Shown: piece after piece, positions 50,641 to 58,979 of the stretch
Layout of the letters: every line of letters begins with the position of its first letter
Numbering within the stretch: position 1 is the stretch's first letter
The notes under the pieces: generated by a model
Told to the model about the DNA's origin: nothing
Database searches by the model: none
The model's input: the letters and a program-made list of their open reading frames with translations, nothing else
Source: RGIG995 sp045542115
GTDB taxonomy: Bacteria > Bacillota > Clostridia > Oscillospirales > UBA644
DNA: 64,000 nt
Direction: 5' to 3'
Assembly (NCBI GenBank): GCA_045542115.1
Contig: JAZQKK010000014.1
Location: 124,001-188,000, forward strand
Position numbers and translations under genes: made by a program

Positions 50641-52422
50641 ATGGATTTGGAACGACTGCTGCTTCGGGTAAAAAACCCGGCGTGGTACAGCGGCGGAGAA
50701 TTAAACAGTATCGTCAAAGACCGCGATACCGTTAAAACACGGTTTGCCTTCTGTTTTCCCGACCTGTACGACGTGGCAATGTCCCACCTTGGAATTAAGA
50801 TTTTGTACGATATTCTGAACCGCAGAGAGGATATCTGGTGTGAACGGGTTTGTGCCCCCGCTCCGGATATGGAACGACTGATGCGGGAAAAAAAGGTTCC
50901 CTTGTTCGGATTGGAAAGCCGGGACCCTATCAAAGACTTCGACTTTATTGCCTTTACGTTGCAATACGAACTGAGTTACACCAACGTCTTGAATATGCTT
51001 GACTTGGCGGGGCTTCCCGTATTGGCGGCGGAGAGAACCGAAGAAATGCCCGTCGTCATCGCCGGCGGTCCCTGTACCGTCAACCCCGAACCGATGACGG
51101 ATTTTGTGGACTTATTTAACATCGGCGAAGGGGAAGAGACCCTGTTGGAATTGGTGGACCTTTGGCAAGAATGTAAGGGGAACAAGGCTTTGTTCTTGGA
51201 AAAAGCGGACGAATTGGAATCCTGCTACGTGCCCGCCCTCCACGACCAAGCGAAAAAAGTGCGCCGTCGGATCATCAAAGATCTGGATACGGTACCTTAT
51301 CCGGAAAAACTTATCGTTCCAAATGCAAAGGTCATTCACGACCGTATCTCGATGGAGATTATGCGGGGCTGTATCCGGGGATGCCGGTTTTGTCAGGCCG
51401 GGATGATCTACCGTCCCTTCCGGCAAAAGTCGCCCGAAGTGATGATGGAAAACATCAAAAAACTCTGTCAATCTACGGGATACGAAGAAATTTCTTTGAC
51501 TTCCCTTTCCAGCAGTGACTATGAAAAACTGCCGGAATTTGCGGATATGCTTTTGGATTACTGCAACCCGAGAAAAATCAACCTGGCGTTACCTTCCCTT
51601 CGCATTGATAATTTTTCCGAAGATCTGCTGAAAAAACTTCGGGCCGTCCGCTCCTCGGGGTTGACGTTTGCTCCGGAAGCGGGAACCCAGCGCTTGCGGG
51701 ACGTCATCAATAAAAACATCACCGAAGAAGATATTTTCGAATCCTGCCGCATTGCTTTTAACGGAGGGAATACGGCGGTGAAATTGTATTTTATGATTGG
51801 CCTTCCCACCGAGACCGACGAGGATATTCTGGGCATTGCGGACCTGGCTCAGCGTATCGTAGACTACTATTATCAGTTGAAGCTGAAAAATCGCGGGAAA
51901 GGCGTTTCGGTTACCATCAGCCTTTCTACCTTCGTTCCGAAACCCTTTACTCCCTTCCAATGGGAGCCGCAGATTCCCCTGGAAGAGATTCACCGGCGCC
52001 AGCAATTGCTGAAAAACGCCATCACTTCCCGAAAAATCCGTCTGAATTATCACGAAGGAAAAACCAGTGTTTTGGAAGGAGTTTTCTCCCGGGGAGATCG
52101 GAATTTAGGAAAATTGCTGCTTCGCGCTTGGCAAAAAGGATGTATTTTGGATGCCTGGGATGAGCATTTCAAGTACGATTCGTGGCTGGAAGCAATGGAA
52201 GAGTGTAATATCCATATCGAAGATTACGCCGGCCGGCGCTACGCCTACGACGAACCACTTCCCTGGGACGTGGTGGACTGCGGTGTTTCCAAGGAATTTT
52301 TGATTCGGGAATCCCGGCTGGCTTACGAAAACAAAACGTCCCCCAACTGTAAACAACAATGCCTTGGGTGCGGCGTAAAAAAAATCTGCGGAGGTGACGT
52401 GTGTGATAAGAATCGTGTTTGA
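50641..52422 (+). CDS. TIGR03960-family radical SAM protein (B12-binding-like)
   Basis: A 593-residue radical SAM enzyme: an N-terminal B12-binding-like domain (about 30-190), the CX3CX2C cluster in MRGCIRGCRFCQAGMIYRP (about 235-253), the TSLSSSDYEKL and APEAGTQRLRDVINKNI segments, and a C-terminal cysteine-rich tail (QQCLGCGVKKIC). The family is nearly always paired with DUF2344, as here, and its reaction is not known. ATG at 50641 with GAGGAG seven bases upstream. The 3' end overlaps DUF2344 by 20 bases. Confidence 0.93.
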   Translation: MDLERLLLRVKNPAWYSGGELNSIVKDRDTVKTRFAFCFPDLYDVAMSHLGIKILYDILNRREDIWCERVCAPAPDMERLMREKKVPLFGLESRDPIKDFDFIAFTLQYELSYTNVLNMLDLAGLPVLAAERTEEMPVVIAGGPCTVNPEPMTDFVDLFNIGEGEETLLELVDLWQECKGNKALFLEKADELESCYVPALHDQAKKVRRRIIKDLDTVPYPEKLIVPNAKVIHDRISMEIMRGCIRGCRFCQAGMIYRPFRQKSPEVMMENIKKLCQSTGYEEISLTSLSSSDYEKLPEFADMLLDYCNPRKINLALPSLRIDNFSEDLLKKLRAVRSSGLTFAPEAGTQRLRDVINKNITEEDIFESCRIAFNGGNTAVKLYFMIGLPTETDEDILGIADLAQRIVDYYYQLKLKNRGKGVSVTISLSTFVPKPFTPFQWEPQIPLEEIHRRQQLLKNAITSRKIRLNYHEGKTSVLEGVFSRGDRNLGKLLLRAWQKGCILDAWDEHFKYDSWLEAMEECNIHIEDYAGRRYAYDEPLPWDVVDCGVSKEFLIRESRLAYENKTSPNCKQQCLGCGVKKICGGDVCDKNRV

Positions 52423-53026
52423 GAAAAAAGATACCGCCATTTATATGTCACACCTGGACCTGATGCGGTGTATGACCCGGGCGTTGACCCGGGCAGAGAT
52501 TCCGGTAAAATACACGGAAGGATTCAATCCCCACCCCTATTTGGTCTTTGCCGCCCCTCTTGCCTTGGGAATTACGGGGGAACGGGAATATTTCGAAATC
52601 AAAACCACAGAAGAAATGCCCCTTTCCGAGATGAAAGAAAGACTCAACAACACCTTGCCTCAGGGGTTGAACGTTTTGGACGTTTTGGAGTCGACAACCG
52701 ATTTCAACGACATTGAAAGCGCCTCTTATCGGGTCTTTGTGGAAGGAAAAACCGAGGATAATTGGAACGAATTCTTTTCCGCAGAAACGATTCCCACTCA
52801 AAAGAAAACAAAACGGGGAATCGAGACCATTGATATGAAGGGAGAAATCCTCGGCTGCCGACCGGAAAACGTTAACGGAGGGGTCCTTCTTCACCTGCAT
52901 CTTCCCTGCGGAAACCGGAGAAACCTGTCCCCCCTTCTGGTGGTTGCCACTTTTGCCCCCGGAGAAGAAACCTATTACACCGCCGCGAGAACCGGGTTTT
53001 TCGACAAAAACGGAAACATATTCTAA
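52403..53026 (+). CDS. TIGR03936/DUF2344 family protein
   Basis: The 207-residue partner of the preceding radical SAM protein. It contains IRIVFEKKDTAIYMSHLDLMRCMTRAL and FNPHPYLVFAAPLALG, landmarks of DUF2344. The GTG at 52403 lies seven to eight bases after GGAGG and starts at the conserved RIVFEK; a GTG three codons earlier lies inside the binding site. In some genomes the two are fused. Function unknown, possibly RNA modification. Confidence 0.92.
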   Translation: MIRIVFEKKDTAIYMSHLDLMRCMTRALTRAEIPVKYTEGFNPHPYLVFAAPLALGITGEREYFEIKTTEEMPLSEMKERLNNTLPQGLNVLDVLESTTDFNDIESASYRVFVEGKTEDNWNEFFSAETIPTQKKTKRGIETIDMKGEILGCRPENVNGGVLLHLHLPCGNRRNLSPLLVVATFAPGEETYYTAARTGFFDKNGNIF

Positions 53027-53065
53027 ATTTTGTCACAGATTCGTGACAGATAAAAGATAAACCCG

Positions 53066-53074
53066 TGGTATAAT
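53066..53074 (+). promoter_or_regulatory. Extended -10 promoter of queT-galU
   Basis: TGGTATAAT (53066-53074), extended -10 with no good -35 box; transcription would start just before the hairpins of the leader. Confidence 0.6.
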
Positions 53075-53079
53075 GAAGA

Positions 53080-53158
53080 AAGAGACCGGATGTTCGTTAC
53101 AGAAAATCCGGCCTTTACGTCAGTCGCAATTCCCTGACGAAAATTAAAATACGGAGTG
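53080..53158 (+). promoter_or_regulatory. Putative preQ1 riboswitch (class III-like) controlling queT
   Basis: The leader has two hairpins, CCGGAT/ATCCGG (53086-53111) and CGTCAG/CTGACG (53118-53139), separated by CCTTTA, then an A-rich linker running into the GGAGTGAT ribosome binding site of queT. Class III preQ1 riboswitches are known upstream of queT in Ruminococcaceae such as Faecalibacterium and have this size and placement. The class is inferred from position and memory of the layout, not from alignment. Confidence 0.68.
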
Positions 53159-53167
53159 ATCCCCGAA

Positions 53168-53671
53168 ATGAAACGTTTTTCAACGAAACAGATTGCCTTC
53201 TGCGGCTTGATTGCGGCACTTTACGTGGTTTTTACCTGGGTTTTGGGCGAGTTCGCCTACGGCCCCGTACAATTCCGCATTTCCGAGTGTATGACCGTTC
53301 TCCCCTACTGCTTTCCCGTTGCGGGAGCAGGCCTTACGGTGGGTTGCTTTCTTGCAAACCTGTTGAGTACGGCAGGACCTTTGGATCTTGTCTTTGGAAC
53401 AGTTGCCACGTTGCTGGGATGTCTGGGGACGCAGCTTTGCCGCAAAAAGGGACTGTGGTGGCTTGCACCGTTGCCTCCGGTAATCACGAATGCGCTTCTT
53501 ATCGGGACGATGCTGACGATTTACAGTAACACGAAGACCCTGTTGTTCTTTGCCACGATGGCAGCTCAGGTAGGCCTGAGCGAGCTTGTGTGCTGTTACG
53601 GATTGGGACTTCCGTTGCTGTTGTTGATTCGACATTCTCAAAAATCAAACAATCGAGGGATGAAACTATGA
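53168..53671 (+). CDS. queT: Queuosine precursor transporter QueT
   Basis: ECF-type substrate-binding membrane subunit for preQ1 or related queuine precursors. The 167 residues show five to six membrane helices and the QueT features GEFAYGPVQFRISECMTVLPYCFP and NLLSTAGPLDLVFGT. The ATG at 53168 follows GGAGTGAT; a GTG at 53156 lies inside that site and is unlikely. It overlaps galU by four bases. No queuosine biosynthesis gene is nearby, so salvage is likely. Confidence 0.93.
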   Translation: MKRFSTKQIAFCGLIAALYVVFTWVLGEFAYGPVQFRISECMTVLPYCFPVAGAGLTVGCFLANLLSTAGPLDLVFGTVATLLGCLGTQLCRKKGLWWLAPLPPVITNALLIGTMLTIYSNTKTLLFFATMAAQVGLSELVCCYGLGLPLLLLIRHSQKSNNRGMKL

Positions 53672-54546
53672 ACGTAAAAAAAGCGGTCATTCTGGCGGCA
53701 GGCTTGGGAACAAGAATGCTGCCCGCAACCAAATCCGTTCCCAAAGAATTGGTACCCATCGTTGACAAACCCGCATTGCAGTACCTTGTGGAAGAAATCA
53801 AGGCTTCGGGCATTGACGACATTATGATCATCATCTCCCGGGGCAAAACGCTGATTGAAGACCACTTCGACTACGCTCCGGAATTGGAAGAACGCCTGTT
53901 GGCGGGAGGCCCCGCAAAAGAGCCGATGCTGAAACAGGTTCGCGAGATTGCGGAATTGGCGGATATCGTTTACGCCCGGCAGAAGGAAATGCTGGGGACC
54001 GGTCACGCCCTGCGGCTGGCGAAGAATTTCGTGGGCGACGAACCCTTTGCTCTTTTGTACGGGGACGACGTAATTATGAACGATGAAAAACCCGTAGTGG
54101 GCCAAGTCGTTGACGTTTACAACACCTACGGAAAAAGTGTGGTTGGGGTTCAGGAAGTTCCGGAAGAATTGGTGATGAAATACTGCACGCTGGACGTTCA
54201 GAAGGTCTCTGACCGAATTTACGAAGTGTCCGATATGATTGAAAAACCCAAGAAAGAAGAGATCATTTCTTATTTCTCGGTGTTGGGGCGCATCGTATTG
54301 ACCCCCGACGTATTTGAGTACTTAGATAAAACACCCTACGCCGCCAACGGCGAGTTACAGTTGACCGATACGATGAAATTGATGGCCAACGACGGCAAGA
54401 TGATGGCCATTGACTTCGAAGGAAAACGGTACGATATGGGCAACAAATTAGGCGTAATGCAAGCCCAGGTGGAAACCGCTTTGAAACACCCTGAAATCGG
54501 CGAAGATTTCCGGGCGTATCTGAAAGAATTTGTAAAAACACTGTAA
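53668..54546 (+). CDS. galU: UTP-glucose-1-phosphate uridylyltransferase
   Basis: Makes UDP-glucose for teichoic acids, glycolipids and galactose use. The 292 residues begin KKAVILAAGLGTRMLPATKSVPKELVPIVDKPALQ, the nucleotide-binding G-x-G-T-R and PKE motif, with GTGHALRLAK and GNKLGVMQA later; length is typical. The start ATG is in an ATGA overlap with the queT stop, with GAGGG upstream, so it is likely translated from the queT message and thus may share the preQ1-type leader. Confidence 0.95.
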   Translation: MNVKKAVILAAGLGTRMLPATKSVPKELVPIVDKPALQYLVEEIKASGIDDIMIIISRGKTLIEDHFDYAPELEERLLAGGPAKEPMLKQVREIAELADIVYARQKEMLGTGHALRLAKNFVGDEPFALLYGDDVIMNDEKPVVGQVVDVYNTYGKSVVGVQEVPEELVMKYCTLDVQKVSDRIYEVSDMIEKPKKEEIISYFSVLGRIVLTPDVFEYLDKTPYAANGELQLTDTMKLMANDGKMMAIDFEGKRYDMGNKLGVMQAQVETALKHPEIGEDFRAYLKEFVKTL

Positions 54547-54562
54547 CATAACGCAATAACGA

Positions 54563-54598
54563 ACACCCGCAAGAAATTCTTGCGGGTGTCTTTTTTTA
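54563..54598 (+). terminator. Terminator of queT-galU
   Basis: ACACCCGCAAGAA/TTCTTGCGGGTGT stem followed by CTTTTTTT on the plus strand. Confidence 0.92.
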
Positions 54599-55468
54599 AT
54601 CCAATTGATAAGAGACCGAACAAACTTCCTTTTGACCGGGGGCAAGGATTCGCATATCCCGTTTGACCGTCAGATCTTCCGGGTCCTTGGAATCGCTGGG
54701 AAGACCGTTCCAGGGCTCGATACAAACGTAATTTGCACCGTCGCCCGTTTCCGACCAGAACGCCAGATAATCAAACTCCGAAGCATCGCAACGAATTTTG
54801 TGAGATGAACGGGGCGATTTGATTTCGAAGACTTTGTTTTTCAGGTCCTCGAAAATCAAGGCGTCGTCCCGGAACAGGGCGTGAGACAGGGGAATTTTAT
54901 TGTCGGTGGCATAAGGGCAGTCCACCACGGTTCGGGACATATAAAGGCCGTCAAGGAGCATCTGATTCAGTTTTTGGCCGGGGGCAAATTCCAAATGCCA
55001 ATCAGTATATTCAGTGTCATCCCCCGGAGGAATCAAAAAACCGGGATGGGCGCCGAAGGCATAATACATCGTTTCTTTTCCGGTGTTAGTCACCGAAAAG
55101 GTTAGGATGAGTTTATTGCCATCAATGGCATAGATGACGTCAAAAACAAAATCAAAGGGATAGATCTTCTTAGTCTCTTCGTTGGAAACCAAGCGGTAGG
55201 TCAAGGACGTTTCGGTTTGCACTGCCAAAGAAAACCGTGACGCGGCGGCAAAACCGTGAAGCGTTGCGGAATAAGAATTTGCTTTGTAAGTATACGTGTC
55301 GTCTTTTATTCTGCCCACAAAGGGGAACAGAATGGGAGATCGGTCTTTCCATACGGTGGGATCTCCCTGCCAAAGACGTTCGGTTCCGTCCAGAGAGACC
55401 GATTGCAATTCCGCACCCAAGTCCCGGACGGTAATGGTAAGACGATGATTTTGAAGGGTAGTCAGCAT
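54596..55468 (-). CDS. Aldose 1-epimerase family protein (LacX-like)
   Basis: A 290-residue beta-sandwich protein of the galactose mutarotase superfamily, with LGAELQSVSLDGTERLWQGDP, FPFVGRIKDD, the HGFA histidine, GAHPGF and ENW-like CIEPWNG segments that place it near hexose-6-phosphate 1-epimerases/LacX. It interconverts sugar anomers. ATG at 55468, four bases after the kinase gene stop, so it ends the two-component operon. Confidence 0.9.
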   Translation of the reverse strand: MLTTLQNHRLTITVRDLGAELQSVSLDGTERLWQGDPTVWKDRSPILFPFVGRIKDDTYTYKANSYSATLHGFAAASRFSLAVQTETSLTYRLVSNEETKKIYPFDFVFDVIYAIDGNKLILTFSVTNTGKETMYYAFGAHPGFLIPPGDDTEYTDWHLEFAPGQKLNQMLLDGLYMSRTVVDCPYATDNKIPLSHALFRDDALIFEDLKNKVFEIKSPRSSHKIRCDASEFDYLAFWSETGDGANYVCIEPWNGLPSDSKDPEDLTVKRDMRILAPGQKEVCSVSYQLD

Positions 55469-55471
55469 AAT

Positions 55472-57499
55472 TTAAATCTCCTCACTGGATTGATTTTCAC
55501 ATTCTTGTCCTTTTAAGGGGAAGGTAACGGAAGACAAAAATTGGTCTCCGTCCACTACAATCGTAAAAACGGCGCCCAACTGTTCTGCAAAGGATTTTGC
55601 GATGGCAAGACCAAGACCGCTTCCTTCCCCGGTACGGGAGGGGTCACCCCGAACGAATTGCTCGGAAATTTCTTCCGCAGAAAAATTCATTTCGTAAGAC
55701 GACGTGTTTTTTACCGTGACCGTGGCGTGGGTCTCCGTAGCGGAAAGATTCACGAAAATACGCGTCCCGGACAGAGAGTATTTCAGGGCGTTGTCTAACA
55801 TATTTTGCAAAATCCGGTAGATTTTGTTCCCATTGGAACAAATGGGGGCAGACGAATCCCCCGTCAGGCGAACGGTCTTTCCTGCGGCAGAGGCAGAGTC
55901 AGACAGATCCGCAACCAACTGCCGGGCCAACAAAAACAAATCCAAATCTTCCATCGGTATCTCTTCCGCACCGCTGTTGGCCTTCGACAAAGCAAATACG
56001 TCGGAGACTAAATGATTCAGACGGTTGGATTTTTGGGTCAAAACCGTGACGTAGTCCCGCGCCTCCGGGGAAAGGTCGGTTTTGGAAAGAAGGTCCAAAT
56101 ACCCGATAATCGAAGTCAAGGGCGTGCGAAGGTCGTGGGACACGTTTGTGATCAGATTCACCCGGGAACGCTCGGCGGAAATCTGGCTTTTCAAGGTCTG
56201 ATCAAATCCGTCACCGACGCTTCTCAGTTGATTTTCATATTCGGAAAAAACGTTATCTTCGGGGATATTCGCCCGATAGGATAAGTTTCCGTCCTGCAAT
56301 TCGGTGATATGCTCCAAAAGTTTATTCAACGACCGCAAATCATAGTAGCAGCCAAACAGATAGACAACCATCAGAGAGAGCATTGCGAACAGAAGCAATA
56401 TCTGCACGACGATCCAATAATGGTTCACCGATGCTGCCACGAAAAAGGCAATCAAAATTGCCTCTATTAATAAAAACACGGCGGTACGGACCGTGAAGGA
56501 CACAGAATAACGGTACCGACGGAAGTAGTGCTTGTCCACCCGGCGCCGCAACGCCAAGAAGGGTCTTTGGCAAATCCACCAAAGAAACGACCCCTGAATC
56601 AAGCGATGCTGTTTCAAAGACGAAATCAAAGAAAGAACGCACAACAAGAGGGTCAATATCAAAAAGGTAAACAAAAACGACCAGGCAAGGTATACCGATC
56701 GGTCGCTGCCGTAATTAAACAACGAAAATAGATTTTGGAACCATCGGAAAAACGAAATATCCAAAATCTGTACCGTCCAAACCACGGACAGAATCCCTGC
56801 GGAAACGATAATCTCCGTAAAGAACCGAGGTCCGGAACGGGACGAAGATTCTTCCGTTCCCCAGCTGACGGCAAGAATCAAATATACCATCGGGAGGACC
56901 GCCACCGAAAGAAGAATAATAAAGAGTAGTGCCAGATTCTTGGCCGTGGCCCATACGGAATACTGTTCGTTGATCCAGTTGGAATCGGGGACGAGAATCG
57001 CTCCTGCATCGCAAGAAAATACCGGAACGGAGACGGTTTTAGTCAAGTCGAAGGATTGCCAAGAATACTCTTCCCAATGGGAAAAACTGTCGGTCTGGGT
57101 ATGATTAGTATCCATTAAGTAGCAAACGTTGTTTCCATAGACCGCCAAGGTTTTTGCGTGGCTGAAATCCAGAACTTCTAACAAAGGAATGTCGGTCAGA
57201 ACCATACCGTCGGCGTAAAAATAGTAATGAAACGCACCGTCCACGGCGCCCCCTTCCAAGTCCACGGAAGAAACTTTCCGGCCGGAATAGACCTGTCGGG
57301 CCAAAGAAACCATTTCTTCCGAGGCGGCGGAGAGCCGTTGATGATACGTCAGCGTATTCCGGAAGTCGGTATAGGTAAAAATTTCGCTCATTCCGGCGTT
57401 GTCGTTGGCGTACGCGTAACACAACGCGGCAGAAAACAACAACAGCGCACACAGAATCAATGCAATAATCTGCACCAATCGGGAACGAAGAAATCGCAT
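55472..57499 (-). CDS. Sensor histidine kinase with extracellular and multi-helix membrane domain
   Basis: The 675-residue kinase has a membrane helix (8-30), an extracellular region (about 31-185), five to six further helices (about 187-385), a HAMP-like linker (385-440), the phosphoacceptor in NVSHDLRTPLTS (His455), N box RILQNMLDNALKYS (Asn570) and G box GEGSGLGLA (about 624-632). The signal sensed is unknown. ATG at 57499 with AAAGGAGG upstream. Partner of the response regulator 35 bases away. Confidence 0.93.
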   Translation of the reverse strand: MRFLRSRLVQIIALILCALLLFSAALCYAYANDNAGMSEIFTYTDFRNTLTYHQRLSAASEEMVSLARQVYSGRKVSSVDLEGGAVDGAFHYYFYADGMVLTDIPLLEVLDFSHAKTLAVYGNNVCYLMDTNHTQTDSFSHWEEYSWQSFDLTKTVSVPVFSCDAGAILVPDSNWINEQYSVWATAKNLALLFIILLSVAVLPMVYLILAVSWGTEESSSRSGPRFFTEIIVSAGILSVVWTVQILDISFFRWFQNLFSLFNYGSDRSVYLAWSFLFTFLILTLLLCVLSLISSLKQHRLIQGSFLWWICQRPFLALRRRVDKHYFRRYRYSVSFTVRTAVFLLIEAILIAFFVAASVNHYWIVVQILLLFAMLSLMVVYLFGCYYDLRSLNKLLEHITELQDGNLSYRANIPEDNVFSEYENQLRSVGDGFDQTLKSQISAERSRVNLITNVSHDLRTPLTSIIGYLDLLSKTDLSPEARDYVTVLTQKSNRLNHLVSDVFALSKANSGAEEIPMEDLDLFLLARQLVADLSDSASAAGKTVRLTGDSSAPICSNGNKIYRILQNMLDNALKYSLSGTRIFVNLSATETHATVTVKNTSSYEMNFSAEEISEQFVRGDPSRTGEGSGLGLAIAKSFAEQLGAVFTIVVDGDQFLSSVTFPLKGQECENQSSEEI

Positions 57500-57534
57500 C
57501 TCTTCCCTGCCTCCTTTCTCAGACTCGTCTCAAA

Positions 57535-58245
57535 TCATTTTTCCAACTTATAACCGATTCCCCAGATCACCTTCAAATAGCGGGGTTCCCGGGGGTCGAT
57601 CTCAATTTTTTCCCGAATACGGCGGATATGAACGGTTACGGTATTTTCCACGGCGTGGGCGTCTTCCTTCCACACGGCACGGTAGATCTCTTCCGCAGAA
57701 TATACCTTTCCGGGGGAGCGCAAAAACAATTCCATAATCCCCCATTCGGTGGAAGTCAGTTTTACCGGACGCTCGTCCACGAAAAATTCCCGGGAATCAC
57801 AATCCATCCGGAGGCCGCCGACCACGATACTGTTTCCGTTGTCGGGCTCAGTGGAGGCACCCAAACGGAAGTACCGACGCAACTGAGAACCGACGCGTGC
57901 CAGCAATTCCATCGGATTGTAAGGCTTTGCAATATAATCGTCCGCCCCCACGTTCAGCCCAAGAATCTTATCGCTGTCCTCGGTCCGGGCGGAAAGAATG
58001 ATGATGGGAATATTTTTTGTTTTGCGAATCTGCATCACCGCAGAAAGCCCGTCCACCCGGGGCATCATCAAATCCATCAAAATCAGATGCACCTTATTCC
58101 GGGACAGAATTTCCAGGGCTTCCAGTCCGTCGTAGGCTTTTAAGACGGAGTATCCTTCCAATTCCAACAACTTCGTGATGGCGGAAACGATTTCAGGGTC
58201 GTCGTCCACCACAAGCACGGTGGCGTTCATTTCGGGAGAATCCAT
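57535..58245 (-). CDS. OmpR family response regulator
   Basis: A 236-residue regulator: receiver domain with phosphorylated Asp58 (ILMDLMMPRVDG), Lys in IAKPYNPMELLARV, and a winged-helix DNA-binding domain (about 140-236) ending VWGIGYKLEK. ATG at 58245. It heads the operon with the histidine kinase and the epimerase gene, behind a consensus promoter that overlaps the end of the upstream gene. Confidence 0.95.
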   Translation of the reverse strand: MDSPEMNATVLVVDDDPEIVSAITKLLELEGYSVLKAYDGLEALEILSRNKVHLILMDLMMPRVDGLSAVMQIRKTKNIPIIILSARTEDSDKILGLNVGADDYIAKPYNPMELLARVGSQLRRYFRLGASTEPDNGNSIVVGGLRMDCDSREFFVDERPVKLTSTEWGIMELFLRSPGKVYSAEEIYRAVWKEDAHAVENTVTVHIRRIREKIEIDPREPRYLKVIWGIGYKLEK

Positions 58246-58291
58246 AGGTCCCTCTTTCTCCGGACACGCCGGGAAATATAATATATTCTAT

Positions 58292-58320
58292 ATTATATCA
58301 CACCACAGAAAGATTGTCAA
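58292..58320 (-). promoter_or_regulatory. Promoter of the two-component operon
   Basis: Minus strand TTGACA (58315-58320), 17 bases, TATAAT (58292-58297); the -35 box overlaps the stop of the MecA-like gene. Confidence 0.9.
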
Positions 58321-58856
58321 GGCAAGGAAGGATTTTCGTTTAAAAAGAGCGACACGGCGCAGGGAAGCAGCGTTCCGTGTTCTGCCAAGAAACTGCGGTC
58401 TACAAAAGAAGAATCTCCGTATTCCAACATTGTCAAAGTAAAATCGTCAAATCGGTCGGGAGACGTATAAAACTCATACCAAAGATAATATTTTCCGTCC
58501 CATTGATAAATTTCTACGCATAAATCGGGATCGCGCAGAAAGGCGTTGCGACTGTCCAACAATCCGTCCAGGTCGGAAAACTCGATCACCTGACAATACA
58601 CGCCTCTCTCCGCCTCCCCGGTCAACGAAAAATACAGCAATAAATCTCCCGACGGATTTTCCACGGCACGAATCGAGAGATTTCCCCGCGCCTGCCACCC
58701 TTCCCGCAGGCACACCAACACCGCCGCCTGCTCACAAAAACGGCGGGTCTGCCCGTCGGAAAAGGACATCGTTTCATAGCGGATTCCGAAGGCTGCCTGA
58801 TCCGACGGACTCAGCGTTATCAAAATTTCATTCCGGGAAGATTCTTCCATTCGCAC
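58317..58856 (-). CDS. MecA-like adaptor protein
   Basis: A 179-residue protein with weak but consistent resemblance to the MecA family of ClpC adaptors. The N-terminal part (ITLSPSDQAAFGIRYETMSFSDGQTRRF) fits the MecA N-domain pattern, and the C-terminal part (VIEFSDLDGLLDSRNAF, IYQWDGKYYLWYEF, LAEHGTLLP) fits its adaptor domain. GTG start at 58856, seven bases after GAGGGGG. No clpC is in the window. Its own promoter may lie at 58886-58915. Confidence 0.72.
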   Translation of the reverse strand: MRMEESSRNEILITLSPSDQAAFGIRYETMSFSDGQTRRFCEQAAVLVCLREGWQARGNLSIRAVENPSGDLLLYFSLTGEAERGVYCQVIEFSDLDGLLDSRNAFLRDPDLCVEIYQWDGKYYLWYEFYTSPDRFDDFTLTMLEYGDSSFVDRSFLAEHGTLLPCAVSLFLNENPSLP

Positions 58857-58885
58857 CCCATCGCCCCCTCCCGAAGTCTTACCCC

Positions 58886-58915
58886 ATTATATTTCGTCAA
58901 TCGGTTTTTTGACAA
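58886..58915 (-). promoter_or_regulatory. Possible promoter of the MecA-like gene
   Basis: Minus strand TTGTCA (58910-58915), 18 bases, TATAAT (58886-58891); close to the divergent tsaD promoter. Confidence 0.5.
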
Positions 58916-58919
58916 TCAC

Positions 58920-58948
58920 TTGACAAAGAGCGAAGAATGTGTTATTAT
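58920..58948 (+). promoter_or_regulatory. Promoter of tsaD
   Basis: TTGACA (58920-58925), 17 bases, TATTAT (58943-58948). Confidence 0.78.
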
Positions 58949-58979
58949 CTTAAATAGATTACAAAAAAAGGACTCTGCT

